Translations under genes and position numbers: made by a program | Shown: piece by piece, positions 1-7,389 of the stretch | Position numbering within the stretch: the stretch's first letter is position 1 | How the letters are laid out: every line of letters begins with the position of its first letter | The notes under the pieces: model-generated | Seen by the model: only the letters and a program-made list of their open reading frames with translations | What the model was told of the DNA's origin: nothing | The model's database searches: none | Assembly: GCF_004023625.1 (NCBI RefSeq) | Contig: NZ_RPDJ01000015.1 | Coordinates: forward strand, 124,001-188,000 | Direction of reading: 5' to 3' | Source of the DNA: Streptomyces cavernae | GTDB taxonomy: Bacteria; Actinomycetota; Actinomycetes; Streptomycetales; Streptomycetaceae | Length of the DNA stretch: 64,000 nucleotides

Positions 1-358
1 CAACGGAGGGTTGGTGAACTCGCGCAATCCCCGCTCCTTGTGGCGCTCCAGCGCCGTGAAAGCTACCCCACGGGGTCGCCGCCCGGGAGAGGCCGGAATC
101 CACCGTTCGATCGTGCGTACGCCCTGGTCAGCCGGTGAAATAGGGTCACAAGAGGGAAGTACGGGGCCGAAATCCCTACGGTTCAGTAAGTTTCGCTGCC
201 GTAATCTCCACGGAATCTGTACCGGGTGCTTACGGCCGCCGCGCCTCTACGGAGCAGTACCTGCACCGTACGTCACAGACGCGTGCAAGACCGTACGACC
301 TCGGCCGAGACACACGACACCGGTCGCCCCTCACCCCGGCCCCTCGGTGAAGTCCGGT
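1..358. other. No gene recognised (left edge)
   Basis: This stretch lies downstream of the minus-strand LysR gene. Open frames crossing it have no recognisable protein content. No tRNA, rRNA or strong hairpin is visible. It could hold the distal promoter of a gene lying to the left. Confidence 0.4.
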
Positions 359-1225
359 TCAGCGCCCGCGCAGCCGGTCCCCGCCACCCAGGACGGCCGC
401 CGCCAAGGCGTCCGCCGCCCCCTGGGCCGCGCCGCGCCGCGGCCCGTGCACGACCACGAAGTCCACCTCGCCCAGCTCCGGCAGTCCCGCCCGGTCGGGG
501 ACCCGCACCAGACCCGGCGGGATCATCCCCCGGGAGTGCGCCATCACGCCGAGCCCCGCGCGCGCCGCGGCGATCAGGCCGTTGAGGCTGCCGCTGGTGC
601 AGACGATGCGCCACGCGCGCCCCTGCTTCTCCAGCGCTTCCAGGGCCAGGGCCCGGGTGATGCCCGGCGGCGGATACACGATGAGCGGCACCGGCCGCTC
701 GGGGTCGAGGCGGAGCCGCTCCGCGCCGATCCACACCAGCCGGTCGTGCCGTACCAGCTCACCGCGCGGATCCTGGGGACGGCGCTTGGCGAGCACCAGG
801 TCCAGTTTTCCCGCGGCCAGTTGCTCGTGCAACGTACCGGACAGCTCGACCGTCAGCTCCAGGTCCACCTCGGGGTGGTCGTGCCGGAAGCCCTCCAGGA
901 TCTCGGGCAGCCGGGTGAGCACGAAGTCCTCCGACGCCCCGAACCGCAGCCGCCCCCGCAGCCTGGTCCCCGTGAAGAACGCGGTCGCCTGTTCGTGCAC
1001 CTCCAGGATCCGCCGGCTGAAGCCCAGCATGGCCTCGCCGTCCTCGGTGAGCTCCACGGAGTGGGTGTCCCGCTGGAACAGCTGCCGCCCGGTCGCCTCC
1101 TCCAGTCGGCGCACATGCTGGCTGACCGTCGACTGGCGCAGCCCGAGCCGCCGGGCCGCCCGGGTGAAGCTCAACGTCTGCGCCACCGCCAGGAACGTAC
1201 GCAGATGGGAAGGGTCGTACACCAT
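359..1225 (-). CDS. LysR family transcriptional regulator
   Basis: The 288-residue length and layout are typical of LysR regulators. An N-terminal winged helix-turn-helix (about residues 6-65, with RQSTVSQHVRRLEE as recognition region) is followed by an effector-binding domain of the LysR substrate-binding fold. The start is the ATG after which the protein begins MVYDPSHLRTF, a usual LysR opening. It is transcribed divergently from the carrier gene that begins 152 bp away. By family habit it probably controls that carrier and itself in response to the carrier's substrate. The ligand cannot be told from the sequence. Confidence 0.93.
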   Translation of the reverse strand: MVYDPSHLRTFLAVAQTLSFTRAARRLGLRQSTVSQHVRRLEEATGRQLFQRDTHSVELTEDGEAMLGFSRRILEVHEQATAFFTGTRLRGRLRFGASEDFVLTRLPEILEGFRHDHPEVDLELTVELSGTLHEQLAAGKLDLVLAKRRPQDPRGELVRHDRLVWIGAERLRLDPERPVPLIVYPPPGITRALALEALEKQGRAWRIVCTSGSLNGLIAAARAGLGVMAHSRGMIPPGLVRVPDRAGLPELGEVDFVVVHGPRRGAAQGAADALAAAVLGGGDRLRGR

Positions 1226-1233
1226 TACAGGTT

Positions 1234-1248
1234 ATCGCGGAACGTGAT
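1234..1248. promoter_or_regulatory. Possible LysR-type operator
   Basis: ATCGCGGAACGTGAT has interrupted dyad symmetry (ATCGCG against CGTGAT, 5 of 6 pairs) and lies in the intergenic space between the divergent LysR gene and the carrier gene. LysR proteins usually bind T-N11-A dyads in such places. The match is weak and rests on position as much as on sequence. Confidence 0.25.
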
Positions 1249-1377
1249 GACAGTCAGAGTGGTATGCCGGATTCCCGATCGCTGTCTCCAGGAGGACGAT
1301 GGAGAGGGCACGTCCCGTGCCAGGCGCCGACGCGGGCGCCGACGCACAGCACAGCACCATCGAAGTAGTGGAGCACA

Positions 1378-2412
1378 GTGAAACGCCTGCAACGGCCGCG
1401 CCGGATGCCCGTCGATCCGTACATCCTCCTCCTGCTGGGCACCGTGGGCCTCGCGGCCCTCCTCCCGGCCCGGGGCACGGCCGCCGATGTGGCGTCGGGG
1501 GCGTCCACCGCCGCGATCGCCTTTCTCTTCTTCCTCTACGGCGCCCGGCTGTCCACCCGCGAGGCACTCGCCGGACTCAAGCACTGGCGACTCCATCTCA
1601 CCGTGCTGGCCTGCACTTTCGTGGTGTTCCCGCTGCTCGGCCTCGCTGCCCGGGGCCTGGTACCGGTGGTCCTGACGCACTCCCTCTACACCGGACTGCT
1701 CTTCCTGACCCTCGTCCCCTCTACCATCCAGTCGTCGATCGCCTTCACCTCCCTCGCGCGCGGCAACGTGCCCGCCGCGATCTGCGCCGGCTCCTTCTCC
1801 TCGCTCGCCGGCATCGTCATCACTCCGCTGCTCGCGGCCGTACTGCTCGGCAGCAGCGCAGGCGGCTTCTCCACGGACTCGCTCGGCAGGATCGTCCTGC
1901 AGTTGCTGGTGCCGTTCGTCGCCGGTCAGCTCCTGCGGCCGTGGATCGGTGACTTCGTCACCCGCAACAAGAAGGTGCTCTCCCTCGTCGACCGCGGCTC
2001 GATCCTGCTCGTCGTCTACACCGCGTTCGGCGAGGGCATGGTCCAGGGAATCTGGCACCAGGTCAGCCCGCTGCACCTGGCCGGACTGCTCGGCGTCGAG
2101 GCCGTCCTGCTCGCCGTGATGCTGACGCTGACCTGGTACGGCGGCAAGGCGCTGGGCTTCGACCGGGCGGACCGGATCGTGATCCAGTTCGCCGGCTCCA
2201 AGAAGTCCCTCGCCTCCGGGCTGCCCATGGCGAGCGTCCTGTTCGGCGCCCAGGCCTCACTGGCGGTGCTGCCGCTGATGCTCTTCCACCAGATGCAGCT
2301 GATGGTCTGCGCGGTCATCGCGGGGCGCCGCTCCCGCGACCCCGAGGCGGTCAGTCCGGCCCCAGCCGCAGCGTCACGAATCGCGGTCGGTACAGGGACA
2401 CGTTCCGACTGA
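1378..2412 (+). CDS. Bile acid:sodium symporter family (SBF-like) membrane carrier
   Basis: A 344-residue integral membrane protein with about nine or ten hydrophobic helices and the SBF-like fold. Recognisable parts are TLVPSTIQSSIAFTSLARGN in the middle and FAGSKKSLASGLPMA near the C-terminus, both typical of the YfeH-type branch. It probably moves an organic anion with sodium or protons; the substrate is unknown. The GTG start has a GGAG about five bases upstream; an in-frame ATG at codon 10 (MPVDPYILLL) is the alternative. The 3' end overlaps the convergent downstream gene by 62 bp, so the polar tail after the last helix may be an extension. Confidence 0.88.
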   Translation: MKRLQRPRRMPVDPYILLLLGTVGLAALLPARGTAADVASGASTAAIAFLFFLYGARLSTREALAGLKHWRLHLTVLACTFVVFPLLGLAARGLVPVVLTHSLYTGLLFLTLVPSTIQSSIAFTSLARGNVPAAICAGSFSSLAGIVITPLLAAVLLGSSAGGFSTDSLGRIVLQLLVPFVAGQLLRPWIGDFVTRNKKVLSLVDRGSILLVVYTAFGEGMVQGIWHQVSPLHLAGLLGVEAVLLAVMLTLTWYGGKALGFDRADRIVIQFAGSKKSLASGLPMASVLFGAQASLAVLPLMLFHQMQLMVCAVIAGRRSRDPEAVSPAPAAASRIAVGTGTRSD

Positions 2413-3637
2413 TCCGTTCCACCGCCGTGGTGGCGGTGGCGTCCAGCCAGTTGACGTCGTAGCTGAGCACCAGCCGTCCGCCGCCACCCACCGCCAGGTG
2501 GACCTGGGGGTTGTACGCCGCCACGCCCGCCGCGGGCAGCGGTGCGCCGAAAGCCTTGGCGGGACCGTGCCAGGGCCCGCTCGGCGAGCAGGCCCAGTAC
2601 GAGGTGACGTCCGTCAGTCCCGCGGTGCCCGCCGCCATGGTGAACAGCACATAGGTGTCCCCGTCGCGGACGACGCTGAAGGCGCTCCCCACGCCGGTGT
2701 TTTGCGCATTGCCCTGGACCGCGACCTGCCCGCCGCCCGGTACGCCGCCGCCACCGTTTTCCCGGGCCGCGCCGAGGACGGGTTTCATCCGGGCGCGGGC
2801 CTGCCACCCCGAGCCGTTCCAGAACTCCCAGGCCTCGGGCCGGCCGAGCCCGCCGCGCGGCACCCGCGCCACATACGCGTTGGACGCCGGCGCGGACGTG
2901 GCCTGACGGTCGTCGCCGCCGAAGACGTACGTCCACTCGCCGTCGTCGACCGCCGTCGTCCCGAACAGCACCCGCTTGGCGGGATCGGCCACGGACCGCT
3001 GGTCCAGCACTGTGACGATCCCCTCCAGCCGCAGATCGGGCAGTGAGAGGGTGGCCACCTCGGTGGCGGTGGGGACGCCGTAGATCCACGGCGCCTGACC
3101 TGCCGTACGGGTCCACAGCAGTACGCGCAGGACCTGCTCGCGGGCGCCCGGCGAGCGGGGTTCCACCCGTGCGGCCACCGGCCAGCGCCACTGCTGCGGA
3201 CTCGGCTGCGCGAACAGCGCGGGAAACGTGCTCTGCAGCCGGCCGTTCGCCATCACGACCGCCGAGTTCCGCACCATCGGGGCCGAGTTGTCCCGCCAGG
3301 CGTACGACTCGCCCATCGGATTGGGCGGCCGGTGCACCTGGCCGAGGAAGGTGTCCGAGAACAGCCACAGCACCCGCCCGTCCGGCAGCCGTACCGAATG
3401 GGTGCCGTCACCGCCGGTCCAGTCGTCGACGCGGCCGCTGTCGTCGCCGTAGCGCGCGAACTCGCCGGTGAGGCCCTCGTCCGCCGACCAGGATGTCACC
3501 GTCCGCGGCGCACAGGTGCCGGCGCCCTCCCGGTCGCCGTCCGGCAGGGCGGTGAGCAGCACGGCCGCCAGGACCAGCGCGAGGATCAGTCCAAGGCCGG
3601 TCCCGGTGGTCCGTCGAGCCGTTGCGTCGTCGGGCAT
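2351..3637 (-). CDS. Membrane-anchored DUF4185/DUF5005-like beta-propeller protein
   Basis: The 428-residue protein has one N-terminal hydrophobic segment (residues about 13-32, GLGLILALVLAAVLLTALP), an uncleaved anchor or signal, followed by an extracellular domain. Features such as RVLWLFSDTFLG, APMVRNSAVV, WPVAARVE and repeated W-rich blades resemble the DUF4185/DUF5005 families, which are related to five-bladed glycoside hydrolase folds. A role in handling extracellular carbohydrate is inference. The ATG start is the only sensible one before the anchor. The 3' end overlaps the symporter gene on the other strand. Confidence 0.7.
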   Translation of the reverse strand: MPDDATARRTTGTGLGLILALVLAAVLLTALPDGDREGAGTCAPRTVTSWSADEGLTGEFARYGDDSGRVDDWTGGDGTHSVRLPDGRVLWLFSDTFLGQVHRPPNPMGESYAWRDNSAPMVRNSAVVMANGRLQSTFPALFAQPSPQQWRWPVAARVEPRSPGAREQVLRVLLWTRTAGQAPWIYGVPTATEVATLSLPDLRLEGIVTVLDQRSVADPAKRVLFGTTAVDDGEWTYVFGGDDRQATSAPASNAYVARVPRGGLGRPEAWEFWNGSGWQARARMKPVLGAARENGGGGVPGGGQVAVQGNAQNTGVGSAFSVVRDGDTYVLFTMAAGTAGLTDVTSYWACSPSGPWHGPAKAFGAPLPAAGVAAYNPQVHLAVGGGGRLVLSYDVNWLDATATTAVERISRNVSLYRPRFVTLRLGPD

Positions 3638-3759
3638 CCCCCGGGACGTTAGCGGCTGTTGTGCACCCGGTCCATGGGGCGGTGTTCCCCTCGCAGGAGG
3701 CTTCGCCCCCCGGCCCGGCCCAGCACACAGGACCGAGGAACGACTGAAGCAGGACCCCG

Positions 3760-3785
3760 CCGGCGCAGGGGGCGCTCCCCGCCGG
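3760..3785. terminator. Hairpin downstream of fdhD
   Basis: CCGGC pairs with GCCGG and inside it GGGG pairs with CCCC around a CGCT loop, with a four-base bulge on one side. No U-run follows, as is common in actinomycetes. It lies just past the fdhD stop codon, so it may end the FDH operon. Confidence 0.4.
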
Positions 3786-3818
3786 ACGAGGCCCCGCCGC
3801 CGTGCCGCGGGGAGCGGG

Positions 3819-4682
3819 TCAGCCCTGGGTGGCCGCGGCCCGCAGGGCGATGCGGTGCTCGCCCGCGTACACGTTCATGGAGGTGCCCCGCAGGAAGCCC
3901 ACCAGCGTCAGCCCCGTCTCCGCCGCCAGGTCCACGGCCAGTGACGAGGGCGCCGAGACAGCCGCGAGCACCGGGATGCCCGCCATCACGGCCTTCTGCG
4001 CCAGCTCGAACGAGGCGCGCCCCGAGACCAGCAGGATCGTCCGGGACAGCGGGAGCAGGCCGCTCTGCAGGGCGCGGCCCACGATCTTGTCGACCGCGTT
4101 GTGACGGCCCACGTCCTCCCGGATGTCGAGCAGCTCGCCGTCCTCGGAGAACAGGGCGGCCGCGTGCAGGCCCCCGGTCCGGTCGAAGACCCGCTGGGCC
4201 GCACGGAGCCGGTCGGGGAGGCTCGCGAGCAGCTCGGGCTCGAGGCGGACCGGGGGAGCGTCACCGCCGTGCGTGTCGTCGACGGCCCAGCGGGCCGTCG
4301 TGCGGACCGCGTCCAGCGACGCCTTGCCGCACAGACCGCAGGACGACGTCGTGTAGACGTTGCGCTCGAGCGTGATGTCCGGGATCGCGACGCCCGGCGC
4401 CGTCTTCACGTCCACCACGTTGTACGTGTTCGAGCCGTCCACCGTGGCGCCGGCGCAGTAGACGATGTTCTGCAGATCCGACCGCTCCCCGAGCACTCCC
4501 TCGCTGACCAGGAAGCCCGCCGCGAGCGCGAAGTCGTCGCCCGGGGTGCGCATGGTGATCGCGAGCGGCTTGCCGTTCAGCCGGATCTCCAGGGGTTCCT
4601 CGGCGACGAGCGTGTCCGGGCGCGAGGAGAGAGCCCCGTCCCGGATGCGGATCACCTTGCGTCGTTCCGTGACTCGTCCCAT
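3819..4682 (-). CDS. fdhD: FdhD sulfurtransferase for formate dehydrogenase
   Basis: FdhD takes sulfur from the cysteine desulfurase IscS and passes it to the molybdenum bis-MGD cofactor of formate dehydrogenase; without it the enzyme is inactive. The 287-residue length is normal. The conserved flexible loop cysteines are seen in SSCGLCG at about residues 119-125, and other family blocks are TPGDDFALAAGFL, DVGRHNAVDK and SGRASFELAQKA. It is the last gene of the minus-strand FDH operon, 13 bp after the iron-sulfur subunit, which supports co-expression with the enzyme it activates. The start is the ATG giving MGRVTERRKVIRIRDG. Confidence 0.97.
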   Translation of the reverse strand: MGRVTERRKVIRIRDGALSSRPDTLVAEEPLEIRLNGKPLAITMRTPGDDFALAAGFLVSEGVLGERSDLQNIVYCAGATVDGSNTYNVVDVKTAPGVAIPDITLERNVYTTSSCGLCGKASLDAVRTTARWAVDDTHGGDAPPVRLEPELLASLPDRLRAAQRVFDRTGGLHAAALFSEDGELLDIREDVGRHNAVDKIVGRALQSGLLPLSRTILLVSGRASFELAQKAVMAGIPVLAAVSAPSSLAVDLAAETGLTLVGFLRGTSMNVYAGEHRIALRAAATQG

Positions 4683-4695
4683 GTCCCGTTCCCGA

Positions 4696-5556
4696 TCAGT
4701 CCCGGTTCTGTACGTGCTGGTAGCCGAAGCGGCCCTTGATGCAGAGGTTGCCGTGCGTCACTGGGTTGTCGTGCGGCGAGGTCACCTTCACGATCTCATT
4801 GTCCTGCACGTGCAGGGTGAGGTTGCAGCCCACACCGCAGTAGGCGCACACCGTCGTCGTCTCCTCCTGCGCGGACTCGTCCCAGGTACCCGCCGCGCGC
4901 ATGTCGAACTCCGACTTGAACGACAGCGCCCCGGTGGGGCACACCTCGATGCAGTTGCCGCAGTACACGCAGGCGGAGTCGGTGAGCGGAGCGTCGTGCT
5001 CGACCGCGATCCGGGCGTCGAAACCGCGGCCGGCCACCGAGATCGCGAAGGTGTTCTGCCACTGGTCACCGCAGGCGTCCACGCACTTGTAGCAGAGGAT
5101 GCACTTGTCGTAGTCACGGACGTACAGCTCGTTGTCGATCTTCGGTTCCTCGTCGAGGCGGGCCGCGTCGGAGCCGAACCGGTCGGGCTTCGCCTCGTAC
5201 TCCTTGATCCACCCGGCCACCTTCGGGGTGGTCGACAGATCGACCGAGGAGGCGAGCAGCTCCAGGACGACCTTGCGGCTGTGACGGGCCCGCTCGCTGT
5301 CGGTCCGCACCTCCATGCCCGCCTCCGCCTTGCGCGAGCACGCCGGGACCAGGGTGCGGGCACCCTCCACCTCCACGACGCACACCCGGCAGGCGTTCTT
5401 GGGAGTCAGCGTGTCGCCCTGGCAGAGCGTGGGCACGTCCTTCCCGGCGGCCCGGCAGGCGTCCAGGATCGTCGAGCCCTCGGGGACCCTGGCCTCCTGC
5501 CCGTCGACGGTGAACCCGACGAGCCGGCGCGGCACCCCCAGCGGTATCGCGGTCAT
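4696..5556 (-). CDS. FDH alpha subunit, N-terminal iron-sulfur part (separate gene)
   Basis: This 286-residue protein corresponds to the N-terminal third of FdsA/NuoG-type formate dehydrogenase alpha chains. It carries a plant-type 2Fe-2S domain (Cys45, 56, 59, 73), two ferredoxin-like 4Fe-4S motifs (CILCYKCVDAC near 151 and CVYCGNCIEVC near 195) and ends with the molybdopterin-family 4Fe-4S domain (CAYCGVGC and NLCIKGRFG). The chain stops exactly where the catalytic domain would begin; that part is a separate gene two positions upstream in the operon. The ATG start overlaps the stop of the NuoEF-like gene by 4 bp, so translation is probably coupled. A longer in-frame extension upstream lies inside the neighbour and is rejected. 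Confidence 0.93.
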   Translation of the reverse strand: MTAIPLGVPRRLVGFTVDGQEARVPEGSTILDACRAAGKDVPTLCQGDTLTPKNACRVCVVEVEGARTLVPACSRKAEAGMEVRTDSERARHSRKVVLELLASSVDLSTTPKVAGWIKEYEAKPDRFGSDAARLDEEPKIDNELYVRDYDKCILCYKCVDACGDQWQNTFAISVAGRGFDARIAVEHDAPLTDSACVYCGNCIEVCPTGALSFKSEFDMRAAGTWDESAQEETTTVCAYCGVGCNLTLHVQDNEIVKVTSPHDNPVTHGNLCIKGRFGYQHVQNRD

Positions 5557-7388
5557 TCGTAGGCCCCCAGACGGTCGATGGCGGATTCCACGGCGTTCCA
5601 CGCGGTCTGTCCCAGACCGCAGATCGAGGCGTCCCGCATGGCCCGCCCCACCTCCCTCAGCAGGGCGATGTCGTCGGCCGCGGCGGCCCCGGTGCGCTCG
5701 ACGATCCGGCTGAGCGCCTCCTCCTGACGCACGGTCCCCACCCGGCAGGGCACGCACTGGCCGCAGGACTCGTCACGGAAGAATTCGGCGATCCGCAGCA
5801 GCAGCCGGGGGAGGGGGACGGTGTCGTCGAAGGCCATGACCACGCCCGAGCCGAGCGTGGTGCCCGCCTCCCGGGTGCCTTCGAACGTCAGCGGGACATC
5901 CAGCTCGTCGGGGCGGACGAAGCCGCCGGCCGCGCCGCCGAGCAACACCGCCCGCAGCCCCTCCCGTACCCCCGCGAGCGTGAGCAGTTCACCGAGCGTG
6001 GCACCGAACGGCACCTCGTAGATCCCCGGCCGGGCCACACTGCCGGAGACGCAGAACAGCTTCGGACCGGTGGACCTGCCGGTGCCGACCGCCGCGTACG
6101 CCTCGGCACCCATGGTGAGGATCGGCAGGACGTTGACCAGCGTCTCCACGTTGTTCTCGACCGTGGGTTTGCCGAACAGACCCTTCTCCACGGGGAACGG
6201 CGGCTTCGACCGGGGCTCCCCCCGGTACCCCTCGATCGAGTTGAACAGGGCGGTCTCCTCACCGCAGATGTAGGCGCCCGCACCGCGCCGGATCTCGATG
6301 TCGAAGGCGTAGCCCTGACCGAGGACGTCGTCACCGAGCAGACCGCGCGCCCGCGCCTGCGCGATGGCGCGGCTCATGCGTTCCAGGGCGCGCGGGTACT
6401 CGCCGCGCAGGTAGAGATACCCCTGGTGCGCGCCGGTCGCGTACGCGGCGATCGTCATTGCCTCGACGAGCGCGTACGGGTCGCCCTCCATCACCACCCG
6501 GTCCTTGAAGGTGCCCGGCTCGGATTCGTCGGCGTTGCAGACGAGGTAGTGCGGATGGTCGGGCTGAGAGGCGGTGGCCTGCCACTTGCGGCCGGTGGGG
6601 AAGGCGGCGCCGCCGCGTCCCAGCAGACCGGAGTCGGTCACCTCGCGGATCACCCCGGCGGGGCCCAGCGCGAACGCCCGCCGCAGGGCCGTGTAGCCGC
6701 CGTGGGCCCGGTAGTCGTCGAGGGACGAGGGGTCGACGACACCGACGCGCCCCAGCAGGGTCAGCGACGCATCCCCCGCCTGGGGCACCGCCATGACGGC
6801 GGGAGGTTCCTCGGGCGCCGAGTCGGGCGAGCTCGCCGCGAGGACGGCGGCCTCGACGCTCGCGGGCGCCGACACCGCCGTACGCACCGGGTCCCCGGCC
6901 CTGATCGCCAGCGCGGCCGGGGCGCGCTCGCACAGTCCCAGGCAGGGACTGCGTTCGACGCTCACCCCACTGCCGAGCCCCAGCCGGGCCTCGACGCCCG
7001 CGCACAGCTCTGCCGCCCCCGCCGCCGCGCACGCCAGATCGGTGCACACGTGCAGGACCGTCGCCGGGCGGGGCTTGACGGAGAACATCGCGTAGAACGT
7101 GGCGACCCCGTACGCCTCGGCCGGCGGCACCGTCAGCCGCCGGCACAGATAGTCGAGGGCGCCCTCACTGATCCAGCCGACCCGGTCGTTGATGGCGTGC
7201 AGCCCCGGCAACAGCAGGTCCCGGCGGTCGCGCGCCTCCCGGCCGCCGCGCGCCCACCTCAGATCCACGGCCCTCATCTCGTCGCGGGCGGCACCCTCCC
7301 ACGAGGAATCCGGAGGGCCGAGCAGGGCGTCCACCGCCGCCCGTTCGTCGTCCGTCGGTTTGCTGTCGCCGAAGTGCAGGTCCACCAC
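5553..7388 (-). CDS. Fused NuoE-NuoF-type diaphorase subunit of formate dehydrogenase
   Basis: A 611-residue fusion. The N-terminal 160 residues are NuoE/FdsG-like with 2Fe-2S ligands in CTDLAC and CLGLCE. The rest is NuoF/FdsB-like: the glycine-rich site GRGGAAFPTGRKW, the ESEPGTFKDR motif, CGEETALFNSIEG, and the 4Fe-4S ligand motif SCGQCVPCR near the C-terminus. It should take electrons from the FDH catalytic unit through FMN to NAD(P)+. In many bacteria these are two proteins. The start ATG lies 1 bp after the preceding stop and the end overlaps the next start by 4 bp, so the three FDH genes are tightly coupled. Confidence 0.94.
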   Translation of the reverse strand: MVDLHFGDSKPTDDERAAVDALLGPPDSSWEGAARDEMRAVDLRWARGGREARDRRDLLLPGLHAINDRVGWISEGALDYLCRRLTVPPAEAYGVATFYAMFSVKPRPATVLHVCTDLACAAAGAAELCAGVEARLGLGSGVSVERSPCLGLCERAPAALAIRAGDPVRTAVSAPASVEAAVLAASSPDSAPEEPPAVMAVPQAGDASLTLLGRVGVVDPSSLDDYRAHGGYTALRRAFALGPAGVIREVTDSGLLGRGGAAFPTGRKWQATASQPDHPHYLVCNADESEPGTFKDRVVMEGDPYALVEAMTIAAYATGAHQGYLYLRGEYPRALERMSRAIAQARARGLLGDDVLGQGYAFDIEIRRGAGAYICGEETALFNSIEGYRGEPRSKPPFPVEKGLFGKPTVENNVETLVNVLPILTMGAEAYAAVGTGRSTGPKLFCVSGSVARPGIYEVPFGATLGELLTLAGVREGLRAVLLGGAAGGFVRPDELDVPLTFEGTREAGTTLGSGVVMAFDDTVPLPRLLLRIAEFFRDESCGQCVPCRVGTVRQEEALSRIVERTGAAAADDIALLREVGRAMRDASICGLGQTAWNAVESAIDRLGAYE

Positions 7389-7389
7389 A

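Noticed and set aside
11..1381. 456-codon plus-strand frame at the left edge
   Set aside because: Covers the LysR gene in antisense, with Arg/Pro-rich composition and no recognisable domain.
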